Below are positions 42,821-50,264 of a stretch of 64,000 nt of DNA, in pieces (the first letter of the stretch is position 1; each line of letters begins with the position of its first letter). The stretch covers positions 1-64,000 of the forward strand of contig DAORGN010000002.1 in NCBI GenBank assembly GCA_035340095.1, read 5' to 3'. Source of the DNA: JAEUKA01 sp035340095. Lineage in GTDB: Bacteria > Myxococcota_A > Polyangia > Palsa-1104 > JAEUJZ01. Both the position numbers and the translations under genes were made by a program. Below the pieces are notes generated by a model that worked only from the letters and a program-made list of their open reading frames with translations, was not told where the DNA came from and ran no database searches.

Positions 42821-43954
42821 CTAACGAAACTGCTCGGTGAAGCGGGCATCCCCCGCGAAAAACAGACGCAGATCGCTAATGCCATAGCGCAGCATCGTCA
42901 TGCGTTCCAGGCCGGTGCCAAACGCAAAGCCCGAATACTTTTCGCTGTCGTAACCGACGTGGCGGAAGACTTCGGGATCGACCATGCCGCAGCCCAGGAT
43001 TTCGATATAACCCGAACCTTTGCAGGTGCGGCAGCCCGAGCGCTTGCAGAAAAAGCACTCGATGTCGACTTCGGCGCTCGGTTCGGTAAACGGGAAGAAC
43101 GACGGACGCAGTCGCAGGCCAATCCCCGGACCAAAGAAGCGCTGCACAAAATAAAGCAGCGTGCCTTTTAAGTCGGCCATTGTGATGCCTTCGTCGACGC
43201 ACAGCCCTTCGATTTGCTGGAACATCGGCGAATGCGTCGGGTCGTCGTCTTTGCGATAGACTTTGCCCGGCGAGATGATGCGCACGGGCGGTTTCTGCGC
43301 AAGCATGGTTCGGATTTGCACTGGCGAGGTGTGCGTGCGCAGCACCAGCGGTTCGTGCCCCGGCTTGCTTTGCAGATAAAACGTATCCTGCATATCGCGC
43401 GCGGGATGGTCTTTGGGCATCGCCAGCGCTTCAAAGTTGTGAAAATCGGTCTCGACCTGCGGACCCGTGGCGACGTGAAAGCCCAGCTCGGCGAAGATGC
43501 CTTCCAGTTCCAGCCGCACTTGGGTCAGCAGATGCAAGCCGCCCAGCTTGTGCTGCCGACCCGGAATCGTCACATCGAGCCGCCGCTGGAGATCGGCTTG
43601 GCGCTTTTGCTCGTGCAGCTCCGCGAGCCGGGCCGCAAACAGTTCCTCGGCTTTTTGCAGTGCAACATTTCCGAATCGACCGATCTCAGCTTTCGGGTGC
43701 GTGTACGGATGGTTTGTGGGTGCGGCACCCCTCGGAAAGTTGGGATTCTGCTCCGCGCGTTTTTCCGGCCCGGGGGCGGCTTTTAGCGCATCGGCGAGAC
43801 GCTTGCGAATCTCGCCTTCTTTGCCGGCAAAGCGCGCATAAACGACCCGCAGCGCAGGTTCGTCTTTGGCCAAGGCCAGCTCTTTTTCAAAACGAGAAAG
43901 GGATTCATCGAAGAGGCGGGCCAGCTCGCCCGCGCGGCTGTCATTTTGGTTCAT
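42821..43954 (-). CDS. pheS: Phenylalanyl-tRNA synthetase alpha subunit
   Basis: The 377-residue class II synthetase subunit has an N-terminal coiled coil (about 1-60) and motif 2 and 3 regions: HTSPVQIRTM, RIISPGKVYRKDDDPTHSPMFQQIEGL (motif 2 Arg) and GTGLERMTMLRYGISDLR (motif 3). An unusual cysteine-rich insert, FFCKRSGCRTCKGSGYIEILGC, lies just before motif 3; it looks like a small zinc-binding loop seen in some bacterial PheS. It contains the Phe-adenylating active site. The hairpin 43981-44000 separates it from rplT. Confidence 0.96.
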   Translation of the reverse strand: MNQNDSRAGELARLFDESLSRFEKELALAKDEPALRVVYARFAGKEGEIRKRLADALKAAPGPEKRAEQNPNFPRGAAPTNHPYTHPKAEIGRFGNVALQKAEELFAARLAELHEQKRQADLQRRLDVTIPGRQHKLGGLHLLTQVRLELEGIFAELGFHVATGPQVETDFHNFEALAMPKDHPARDMQDTFYLQSKPGHEPLVLRTHTSPVQIRTMLAQKPPVRIISPGKVYRKDDDPTHSPMFQQIEGLCVDEGITMADLKGTLLYFVQRFFGPGIGLRLRPSFFPFTEPSAEVDIECFFCKRSGCRTCKGSGYIEILGCGMVDPEVFRHVGYDSEKYSGFAFGTGLERMTMLRYGISDLRLFFAGDARFTEQFR

Positions 43955-43980
43955 CGCGATACCTTACCCCAGAAATGACA

Positions 43981-44000
43981 ATGCCCGCCGAAGCGGGCAT
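43981..44000 (-). terminator. UUCG-capped hairpin between rplT and pheS
   Basis: ATGCCCGC and GCGGGCAT form a perfect eight-base stem; read on the minus strand the loop is TTCG, the very stable UUCG tetraloop. It lies 33 bases after the rplT stop and 26 before the pheS start. It could attenuate read-through from rplT into pheST. No long U-run follows (TGTCATTTC), so partial termination or RNA processing is as likely as full termination. Confidence 0.6.
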
Positions 44001-44033
44001 GTGTGACAGACAAGATGGGCCAGGACTTGTGCG

Positions 44034-44393
44034 TTACGCCTGAGCCTTGATTCCTGCCTGCGCGGCAATTGCTTTAAAGCCAGCCGGATCGCTGATCGCG
44101 AGATCCGAGAGGATCTTGCGGTCGATCTTGATGTTGGCCTGCGCAAGCGCGTGGATCAGCTTCGAGTAGGTGGTGCCAATCTCACGGGCTGCCGCATTGA
44201 TCCGGATGATCCACAGGCGGCGGAAATCACGCTTGCGCTCGCGACGGTGCCAGGTGGCAAATCGCCACGCATGACGCACCGTTTCGACCATCGCTTTCCA
44301 CAGTGTGGACCGACCTCCGCGGTAGCCTTGGGCAAAGGCCTTGATGCGGTTGCGACGGCGACGTGCTTTAAAACCTCGTTTTGCTCTTGCCAT
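44034..44393 (-). CDS. rplT: 50S ribosomal protein L20
   Basis: The 119-residue basic protein shows the L20 pattern: long N-terminal basic helix (ARAKRGFKARRRRNRIKAF), the GRRSTLWKAMVETVRHAWRFA region here spelled GGRSTLWKAMVETVRHAWRF, and RRLWIIRINAAAREIGTTYSKLIHAL. L20 binds 23S rRNA early in large-subunit assembly and, in other bacteria, represses its own operon. The conserved upstream neighbours infC and rpmI (L35) are absent; a winged-helix-like gene takes that place. Confidence 0.97.
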   Translation of the reverse strand: MARAKRGFKARRRRNRIKAFAQGYRGGRSTLWKAMVETVRHAWRFATWHRRERKRDFRRLWIIRINAAAREIGTTYSKLIHALAQANIKIDRKILSDLAISDPAGFKAIAAQAGIKAQA

Positions 44394-44428
44394 GACTCTT
44401 TGTCTTCCTCAGTCGTATCGGCATCGGG

Positions 44429-44526
44429 GCTGCTTGAACAAAAGCAGCTTGGAACCCTGAGCCTGATGTTAGAAGGGCCGACCCGAGGCCGACCCATACG
44501 AGAGGCCACTTGGTAACACAGTGGCC
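44429..44526 (-). promoter_or_regulatory. Structured rplT leader: two hairpins and a direct repeat
   Basis: Read on the minus strand, the 185-base leader of rplT contains a stem GGCCACT/AGTGGCC (44504-44526). Next comes an 11-base-period direct repeat (GGCCGACCC on the plus strand at 44476-44484 and 44487-44495), then a perfect seven-base hairpin, GCTGCTT/AAGCAGC (44429-44448), 35 bases before the ATG. The layout suits feedback control by L20, which is known in other phyla, but no match to a specific L20 leader class could be made by eye. Confidence 0.5.
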
Positions 44527-44537
44527 CTCGATTTGTA

Positions 44538-44554
44538 AAGTCCGATGAGGACTT
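44538..44554 (-). terminator. Hairpin after the winged-helix-like gene
   Basis: AAGTCC and GGACTT, loop GATGA on the plus strand, lie 24 bases after the stop of the 44578-45117 gene on the minus strand. The following minus-strand sequence, TACAAATCG, is not U-rich, so termination is uncertain. It is the first of the hairpins between that gene and rplT. Confidence 0.35.
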
Positions 44555-44577
44555 CGGAAACGGCTGCTTGGGCCGCG

Positions 44578-45117
44578 CTACTTCTTTTTGCCGGGGCCGT
44601 TGTGGTACTTCATCAGGCGCTTTTCGCCGATGGTGTGGATCTTGTTGTCGGCGACCAGCTCACCGAGCGGCTGGCGCAGCTTGTTGGCCAGTTCCGCACG
44701 ATCGACACCCACGTTGGCGAGCAGCTCGTTGTTGATGTTGTCGGCGATTTCGCCACGGCTCAGGCCATCTTTGGCATTCGAGAGCACGCTGGTGATGATG
44801 CCTTTGAGCGAGTTCTTCTGCGCTTCCGACAGGCGGGTGCGCTTGGCTGCGGCCTTGCCCGGCTTGCTTTCCGTCGGACGCTTGCCACCGATCGCTTCCA
44901 CAAAGTCAATGATGCCCATGGTCGACACTGCCGCCCAGACATCCTTGTGCTGCTTGAGGCTGGTGATGAACTCCTCGACCGTCGTCTTGTTGGTCGGGTG
45001 CAGTTTGAAGAACATCGTCATCGCAGCTTGGCGACGCAGATCCTCGTTACGCGCCTGAAGCTCTTGCTCAAACAGGGCGGTAATGTCAAAAGCGGTTCCA
45101 GTCTTTTTTCCAGCCAT
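44578..45117 (-). CDS. Basic winged-helix-like protein upstream of rplT
   Basis: This 179-residue protein has ATG preceded by AGGAG. The N-terminal half is alpha-helical (FDITALFEQELQARNEDLRRQAA...). The C-terminal half, after a Lys/Ala/Thr-rich linker (KPGKAAAKRTRLSEAQ), looks like a winged helix: LKGIITSVLSNAKDGLSRGEIADNIN, then VDRAELANKLRQPLGELVADNKIHTIGEKRLMKY, with a beta-hairpin wing and a basic tail. It is likely a nucleic-acid-binding protein conserved in Myxococcota. No named family is recognised. It has its own promoter and occupies the usual infC-rpmI position. Confidence 0.75.
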   Translation of the reverse strand: MAGKKTGTAFDITALFEQELQARNEDLRRQAAMTMFFKLHPTNKTTVEEFITSLKQHKDVWAAVSTMGIIDFVEAIGGKRPTESKPGKAAAKRTRLSEAQKNSLKGIITSVLSNAKDGLSRGEIADNINNELLANVGVDRAELANKLRQPLGELVADNKIHTIGEKRLMKYHNGPGKKK

Positions 45118-45233
45118 TGTGATCTCCTATGTGATTGCCAGATGTCCTGGCCTGGTTTGACCAACGTTTTCTTCTACTAGTACAACTTGATACGCAATTT
45201 GCAACCGGTTTGTGGTCTGCGAAACGCGGGCGC

Positions 45234-45262
45234 ATTCAAAAACTGATGTGACTTGCTGTCAA
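45234..45262 (-). promoter_or_regulatory. Sigma70-type promoter for the winged-helix gene
   Basis: On the minus strand TTGACA (complement of 45257-45262) is followed after exactly 17 bases by TTGAAT (complement of 45234-45239), a 6/6 and 4/6 match. The predicted start near 45227 leaves a leader of about 110 bases. This is the best promoter match in the window. Confidence 0.65.
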
Positions 45263-45330
45263 GCGCCAAAATCTGACCCTCCAGTCGATGCCATCTGTTG
45301 GAAGCAGACTGTGGTAGGATGCCTCCTCCT

Positions 45331-46944
45331 ATGAAGATTCGCCGCCAGCTCTCACCGCTCTACTTAAGTTTTCCGCTGGTCTTGATCGCGGCGCTGGCGC
45401 TGGCTCGCTACTCGTATCGCAACGCCCGACAACTTGCGCAGAACAGCGAAGGATCGGTGATTGCAGGTTTGTTCGCACTTGGTGATCAGACCCGCAGTCG
45501 CGTCGAGAGCTTCATCATTGACTCCGACCGCGAGCTATTTAATCTCGTCGACCTCGAACACCTGCAGGACTTTTCGCGTCGCTGGTCGGAAATTGTTCGC
45601 TTATCGCATGCAGTCGAAGCCGCGATTGTGCTCGATGAAAACCAGCAGCTCGTGCGCGGCGGCTATGTCAATAAGCGACGCAACAAGCCCGAGGCCGAAG
45701 CGTTTCTGCGTCTGTTCATGGATCGCATTCGACCCGAGCTGCCGCTCGCCGAGCAGCGCCCCGACTTCCACCGCCATCTGCACACCAATGTGGATGGTGT
45801 CGATTACCTGCTCAGTTACATCAAGCGCTATGACGCCGCCCGCAATCGCGTCTTTTACATCATCCTGAAGGTGAACCTCGACTACTTGGTGGGCACGAGC
45901 TTCCCCGAGATGTTCGAGCCGATCGCCGGTCGCTTCCTGGTTTCGGTGATTGGCAGTCGCGGCGAAGTGATCTTTGGTCAGCCGATCTCGGGGGCGGGCA
46001 AATACCTGTACGACAAGCGGTTTGAATCGACCGTCTATCAGTGGCGCTTGCAGATGGCGCCGCTCGATAACGTCAAGCTGCGCGCTGGGAGCCAAAAACA
46101 AGCACTCGCAGATACCATTTTGATTGGTCTGATGCTTGGACTGATTCTGATTGGTACGGCCTTCCTTGTGTACTCGATCTCAACCGAGCAAAGGCTATCG
46201 GCGCTCAAGTCGGAATTTATCTCCAATGTCAGTCATGAACTAAAGACGCCGCTGTCGCTGATTCGGATGTTTGCTGAGCTGCTTATGCTTGGCAAAGTGA
46301 AGACGCCGGAAAAAGGCCGTGAGTACGCGGGAATCATCACCCGTGAGTCCGAGCGGCTGTCGCGACTTATCGACAACGTGCTCGACTTTTCGCGGATGGA
46401 GCGTGGCAAGGCGGCCTACGAGATGAAGCCCGGTGATCTGGGTGAAGTGGTAGAACGGGCGCTGGATTTTTTCCGCTATCGCCTTGAGCGCGAAGGGCGG
46501 CAGCTTGAAGTCGACATCGCAGAGTCCATACCGCGCACGCTGCTGGATGAAAATGCGATGACCCTGTTGCTGCTCAATCTGGTGGATAATGCGGTCAAAT
46601 ATGGCGGAACCGGACCGATCGCGGTAAGGCTTTGTGTCTCGCCGCGCGGCAAGGAGATTCTTCTGAGCGTGACCGACCACGGACTGGGGATTGCCCCCGA
46701 CGAGCAGCGCAAAATCTTCGAGCGCTTTTATCGAACCCGCGCAGTCCGCAACACCAACATTCGCGGATCGGGCATCGGTCTGGCGCTCGTCAAACACATC
46801 GCGGAAGCGCATGGTGGCCACATCACTGTCGACAGCCAAGGCGGCAAAGGATCGACATTTACGCTGACGCTGCCGGTTTCGGCGATCAAAGAAGAACCAG
46901 ACGAAGCGGGTGGCGACGCCGCTTTTGACAAGGGAGACAGCTAG
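45331..46944 (+). CDS. Sensor histidine kinase
   Basis: The ATG at 45331 follows TAGGA and gives 537 residues; upstream in-frame starts (45319, 45298) are less likely. Two membrane helices (about 7-24 and 263-287) bracket an extracytoplasmic sensor domain of about 240 residues. The cytoplasmic part has HisKA with NVSHELKTPL (phospho-accepting His) and HATPase_c with N box NLVDNAVKYGG, G1 DHGLGIAPDE, F box FYRTR and GSGIGLAL. It should phosphorylate the response regulator whose ATG follows its stop codon directly. The ligand is unknown. Confidence 0.93.
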   Translation: MKIRRQLSPLYLSFPLVLIAALALARYSYRNARQLAQNSEGSVIAGLFALGDQTRSRVESFIIDSDRELFNLVDLEHLQDFSRRWSEIVRLSHAVEAAIVLDENQQLVRGGYVNKRRNKPEAEAFLRLFMDRIRPELPLAEQRPDFHRHLHTNVDGVDYLLSYIKRYDAARNRVFYIILKVNLDYLVGTSFPEMFEPIAGRFLVSVIGSRGEVIFGQPISGAGKYLYDKRFESTVYQWRLQMAPLDNVKLRAGSQKQALADTILIGLMLGLILIGTAFLVYSISTEQRLSALKSEFISNVSHELKTPLSLIRMFAELLMLGKVKTPEKGREYAGIITRESERLSRLIDNVLDFSRMERGKAAYEMKPGDLGEVVERALDFFRYRLEREGRQLEVDIAESIPRTLLDENAMTLLLLNLVDNAVKYGGTGPIAVRLCVSPRGKEILLSVTDHGLGIAPDEQRKIFERFYRTRAVRNTNIRGSGIGLALVKHIAEAHGGHITVDSQGGKGSTFTLTLPVSAIKEEPDEAGGDAAFDKGDS

Positions 46945-47703
46945 ATGGCACTGCCGTCATCTGGACCGGCCAGCGCCAGCAGCCCACCGCAGAGTGGCTC
47001 TGGCGAGCTTAGCAAGCGCGCCCGGATCCTGCTTGTCGAGGATGAGCCCGACATTGTCCGTGGTCTCACCGATGTCCTTGAGTTTGAAGGCTACGAGGTC
47101 GTCACCCACATGCAGGGTCGCGCGGGCGTGCGCGAAATGAAGGAGCGTGGTGCCGACCTCGTGATCCTCGACCTGATGCTTCCGGACATCAACGGATTCC
47201 AAGTCTGCGAGGAGATCCGTGCCGAAAACCAAGTGGTGCCGATCATCATCCTGACGGCACGCGGCCAAGAACTGGACAAAATTCGTGGTCTGGAAGCGGG
47301 CGCTGACGACTACGTGACCAAGCCATTTGGCGTCGGTGAGCTGCTTGCGCGGATCAAAGCCATCCTGCGCCGCCTGACCCGCGCCCAAGTCAGCAAAGAG
47401 CCCGAAACCATCCGCATCGGTAGCTGCGAGATCAACCTGCGGACCCACACCCTTGTGCGCGCCCGCAAAAGCCACATGCTCACGTTCTACGAAGTCGAGC
47501 TGCTGAAGCTCCTGTACGAGCGCGAGGGGCAACCGGTTTCACGCGACGAGATTCTCGACAAAATTTGGGGCATCGAAGCGTATCCGTCGAACCGGACGGT
47601 GGACAACTTCGTCGTCAAGCTGCGCAAGAAGCTCGAAGAAAACCAGCACCACCCGCGCCACATCCTGACGGTCTACGGCTTCGGCTACAAACTGGTTCCC
47701 TAG
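46945..47703 (+). CDS. OmpR-family response regulator
   Basis: This 252-residue protein starts directly after the kinase stop, with its GGGAGA site inside the kinase gene. A Ser/Pro-rich N-terminus of 25 residues is extra. The receiver domain has acidic pocket E32/D33, phospho-acceptor D76 in LVILDLMLP and the conserved Lys in VTKPFG. The C-terminal winged helix (about 150-252) has the OmpR pattern ending YPSNRTVDNFVVKLRKKLE and ILTVYGFGYKL. It is a transcription regulator of unknown target. Its stop overlaps that of the convergent kinase (CTAG). Confidence 0.95.
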   Translation: MALPSSGPASASSPPQSGSGELSKRARILLVEDEPDIVRGLTDVLEFEGYEVVTHMQGRAGVREMKERGADLVILDLMLPDINGFQVCEEIRAENQVVPIIILTARGQELDKIRGLEAGADDYVTKPFGVGELLARIKAILRRLTRAQVSKEPETIRIGSCEINLRTHTLVRARKSHMLTFYEVELLKLLYEREGQPVSRDEILDKIWGIEAYPSNRTVDNFVVKLRKKLEENQHHPRHILTVYGFGYKLVP

Positions 47704-49547
47704 CCTCGGCTTGGTCTGCCTTCGTTCCAACTGGGGGAATCCCTGCGCGTGCCTTCGGGAAACTGTGGGGTGCTGCGGTGGGATAGCGTGCCGCGATCGA
47801 AGCGCAGATAGATCGTCAAAAACAGCATGACGCCGTAAGTTAGATTGAGGTGCAGCCGTCGACCAGCCGGCCAGACGACTTGCAGCAGCACCGAAAAAAG
47901 GCACAGCGCCACGATCCATCCGTACCGACGTCCAACGTGCGGCATCTCGCTTGCGAACAGTGCGCCCAGGCCCACCGTTTCTTGAATCAAAAAACGATCG
48001 GCGGGAATGTCGAGCCACACACCAATCGATCGTCCGAATACCAAATAGGACATCGTGGCGAGCATGAAGTAGCCAAGTCGCCGATAACCGGGCTGCTGGT
48101 GAATCTGCTGGCGGAATCCAGCCACGCTGAGCGATGTAACAGAGAGCAGCGCTGTTGCGATGAGCAGCGCGGGTCGCAGATCGCTGCGATGCACTCCGCC
48201 CAGCGCGAGCAGCACGCCCAGCACAATCACCGAAAAGCTGCTCAGCATGACGTGCAGGAAGCGGCGTTTGTTTTGCCGCATGCTTTCCGAATCGGCATCC
48301 GGCAGCAACCCCGCTTGCAGCGCTTCGGTCAGCTCTTGCATCGACGGAAAGCGCTCCATCGGATCGATGGACAGACCACGCATGAGCGCGGCGTGGATCA
48401 CAAGCGGCACTTCGTAGCCATGCAGCGTTTTGGTGCGCGTGCTGGGCTTGCCGCTGCGGATGCTGGCGGCGTATTCCTCTAGCGTGGTGCCGGCAAATGC
48501 GGGGAATCCGTAGATGGCTTCAAACAGTGCTGCGCAGAATCCGAACTGATCACTGCGCGCATCGGCCTGCTCTCCGCGTACTTGCTCGGGAGCCATATAG
48601 CCGGGCGTGCCCAGGATGGCACCAAACTGCGTCAGTCTTTCGCTGGTGGTTCGCAGCTTGGCTTGGCTTGCTTCAGGTGATTCATTCTTGTGGGAATGGG
48701 AATCATCAGGGGCTCTGGCAATGCCAAAGTCCATCACCCGCGCCCGCCCATCGCTGCCCACGATCACGTTGTCAGGTTTAAAATCTCGGTGGATGAGACC
48801 GGAATTGTGGGCTGCGGACAGACCGGCTGCGGCTTGCAAGTAGGTGCGCAGACAGTGGTCGAGCGAAGTCGCATCGCGGACCGGATGCTGATTTTGCCAC
48901 TCGACGAGATCGCTGCCGGGGACAAACTCCATAGCGATGAAGATTTGTCCCTGCGGCGACTCGCGATCTTCCCCGACTTCGTAGACGTGCACCACGTTGG
49001 GATGGGCAATCCGCGCCATCGCCTTGGCTTCTTTTAGCAGCCGCTCGCGTGCGATTTGACCCCGGTGTACGTCGTCTCGCACGACCTTCACTGCAACCTT
49101 GCGATCCAGATCGGGATCGTAGGCCGCATACACGGTTCCCATTCCGCCTTGTCCCAGGCAACGCACGACCATGTAGCGACCGATCCGCACCGGGTCGAGA
49201 AGCTGAGGATTGACGACGATCGGCACGATGGCCTGCGCTCCGGTTGACGATCCGGGCGCCTTGATCGCTGTCTCGGCGCGGGAAATGGGCGGCGACTCTA
49301 CTGGCGTCGCGGCGGTTCGACGGTCTGCCTGGCGATCGATGGTCTTGGCCGATAGATCAACGAGCTGATGCGGCGTCGACTCGATGGTCGCGCTTTCTCG
49401 CTGTGGCGTCCCGTCGCCAGGCTCTCGGCGGAGATTTTCCACGATCGGCACATCCAGATCGTACCATGCAACGACAGCAGTTTTCCGACGGAAAAGTGGG
49501 TATGCACGACGAGCAGGTTGGGGGCGTGCCGACGCCAGCCCGGACAC
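47700..49547 (-). CDS. Ser/Thr protein kinase with polytopic membrane C-terminus
   Basis: The frame allows 615 residues from GTG 49547; the first 35 residues are not family-like, and a GTG at 49442 or 49451 may be the true start. The kinase domain (about 125-395) has GQGGMGTVYAA, VAVKVV, LIHRDFKPDNVIV, DFGIA and GTPGYMAPEQ. After about residue 430 come about six hydrophobic segments (FSVIVLGVLLALGG, LLIATALLSVTSLSVAG, YFMLATMSYLVFG, WIVALCLFSVLLQVVWPA, YGVMLFLTIYL), so it is anchored by a multi-span membrane domain rather than a single helix. The ligand is unknown. Confidence 0.88.
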   Translation of the reverse strand: MSGLASARPQPARRAYPLFRRKTAVVAWYDLDVPIVENLRREPGDGTPQRESATIESTPHQLVDLSAKTIDRQADRRTAATPVESPPISRAETAIKAPGSSTGAQAIVPIVVNPQLLDPVRIGRYMVVRCLGQGGMGTVYAAYDPDLDRKVAVKVVRDDVHRGQIARERLLKEAKAMARIAHPNVVHVYEVGEDRESPQGQIFIAMEFVPGSDLVEWQNQHPVRDATSLDHCLRTYLQAAAGLSAAHNSGLIHRDFKPDNVIVGSDGRARVMDFGIARAPDDSHSHKNESPEASQAKLRTTSERLTQFGAILGTPGYMAPEQVRGEQADARSDQFGFCAALFEAIYGFPAFAGTTLEEYAASIRSGKPSTRTKTLHGYEVPLVIHAALMRGLSIDPMERFPSMQELTEALQAGLLPDADSESMRQNKRRFLHVMLSSFSVIVLGVLLALGGVHRSDLRPALLIATALLSVTSLSVAGFRQQIHQQPGYRRLGYFMLATMSYLVFGRSIGVWLDIPADRFLIQETVGLGALFASEMPHVGRRYGWIVALCLFSVLLQVVWPAGRRLHLNLTYGVMLFLTIYLRFDRGTLSHRSTPQFPEGTRRDSPSWNEGRPSRG

Positions 49548-49776
49548 CTATCCGGCTTGCGGTACGGCGCGCCGACATACCCTGCGATGGCTTGGCATGT
49601 CACCACGGGAAGACTGCAAGTGGTGCCGAGCAACACCCAGCGTTTGCGCGCGAACGTTGAGCGTCGTCCAGCACCACTTGCGGAGTCCCTGCGGATACTT
49701 TGCCAGTCGACCACTGGTACTTCAGCCTTGGTTTTTATCCGATGACAGGTGCCGCCGCGTACTTTGCATGTAGTTC
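49548..49776. other. Intergenic region with structured inverted repeat
   Basis: No coding sequence is supported in this gap: the overlapping frames on both strands have no motif or ribosome site. It holds the long inverted repeat 49616-49681 and a weak repeat pattern (TACTTTGC at 49696 and 49760; TACTTC at 49718 and 49781, about 63 bases apart). The second set runs into the stop codon of the small gene at 49777, possibly a decayed tail duplication. Confidence 0.5.
49616..49681 (-). ncRNA. Candidate structured RNA or cis-element (long stem-loop)
   Basis: GCAAGTGGTG (49616-49625) and CACCACTTGC (49672-49681) are perfect ten-base arms around 46 bases. These contain a second hairpin, CGTTTG-CGCG-CGAACG (49641-49656). 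Flanking GACT (49612-49615) and AGTC (49684-49687) extend the stem past a two-base bulge. It lies between two minus-strand genes and could be the leader of the kinase gene, the end of the small-gene transcript, or a small RNA. Confidence 0.4.
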
Positions 49777-49983
49777 CTAGTACTTCGGGCCTGCGGGGAC
49801 CATCGGGCGGGTGTCCCACGGGCTCGGAGTACGGACAGGCTTTTGGACTTTGTCTTTGTCTGCACGCGCCACTTTGTCGCTCTTGACGTCTTCTTTGTCA
49901 GACGCCGACGCGGGAGCAAACGGAAGAAGGAGGCAAGACGTTACGCCGACAAGAATGCCAACCAGCAACTGCTTGAATGACAT
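49777..49983 (-). CDS. Small secreted protein, 68 aa
   Basis: ATG 49983 has a GGAGG ribosome site seven bases upstream. A signal peptide (FKQLLVGILVGVTSCLLLPF) is followed by APASASD, a type I signal peptidase-like site. The mature peptide of about 40 residues is highly charged (KEDVKSDKVARADKDKVQK) and ends in Pro-rich PWDTRPMVPAGPKY. No family is recognised. An internal Cys in the signal is not in a lipobox context. Confidence 0.7.
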   Translation of the reverse strand: MSFKQLLVGILVGVTSCLLLPFAPASASDKEDVKSDKVARADKDKVQKPVRTPSPWDTRPMVPAGPKY

Positions 49984-50264
49984 GGCGAACCTCCGCGAAC
50001 CAGGTTCGTTTGTTCAGAGCGAGCGGCCCCATGCCGATGCTCAAACCAAACGACCGCCGATTCAAAAGTCCAAAGGACCTATCCGGTACCTTTAGTGCGC
50101 ACATTTGTACGGCTTGTGGGCGGTGTCAAGGGTCATTTTTCAAACATCGCAACTTTTTTTCTGCCCCGTCGCCCAGATCACCACAAACTCGCAGAAGGTC
50201 GGACCGCCATCCAGACTTCGCAGCAGCCGGCCCGCTGTGTTAGGTTGCCCCGCTTGGAAGTCTG

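Noticed and set aside
44151..44516. Overlapping 117-121 codon frames on both strands upstream of rplT
   Set aside because: Neither has L35-like sequence (no MPKMKT start or basic pattern), and both overlap rplT.
49298..49819. 173-codon minus-strand frame with internal similarity
   Set aside because: It overlaps the kinase N-terminus and the small secreted-protein gene; no ribosome site; the internal similarity comes from the nucleotide repeats.
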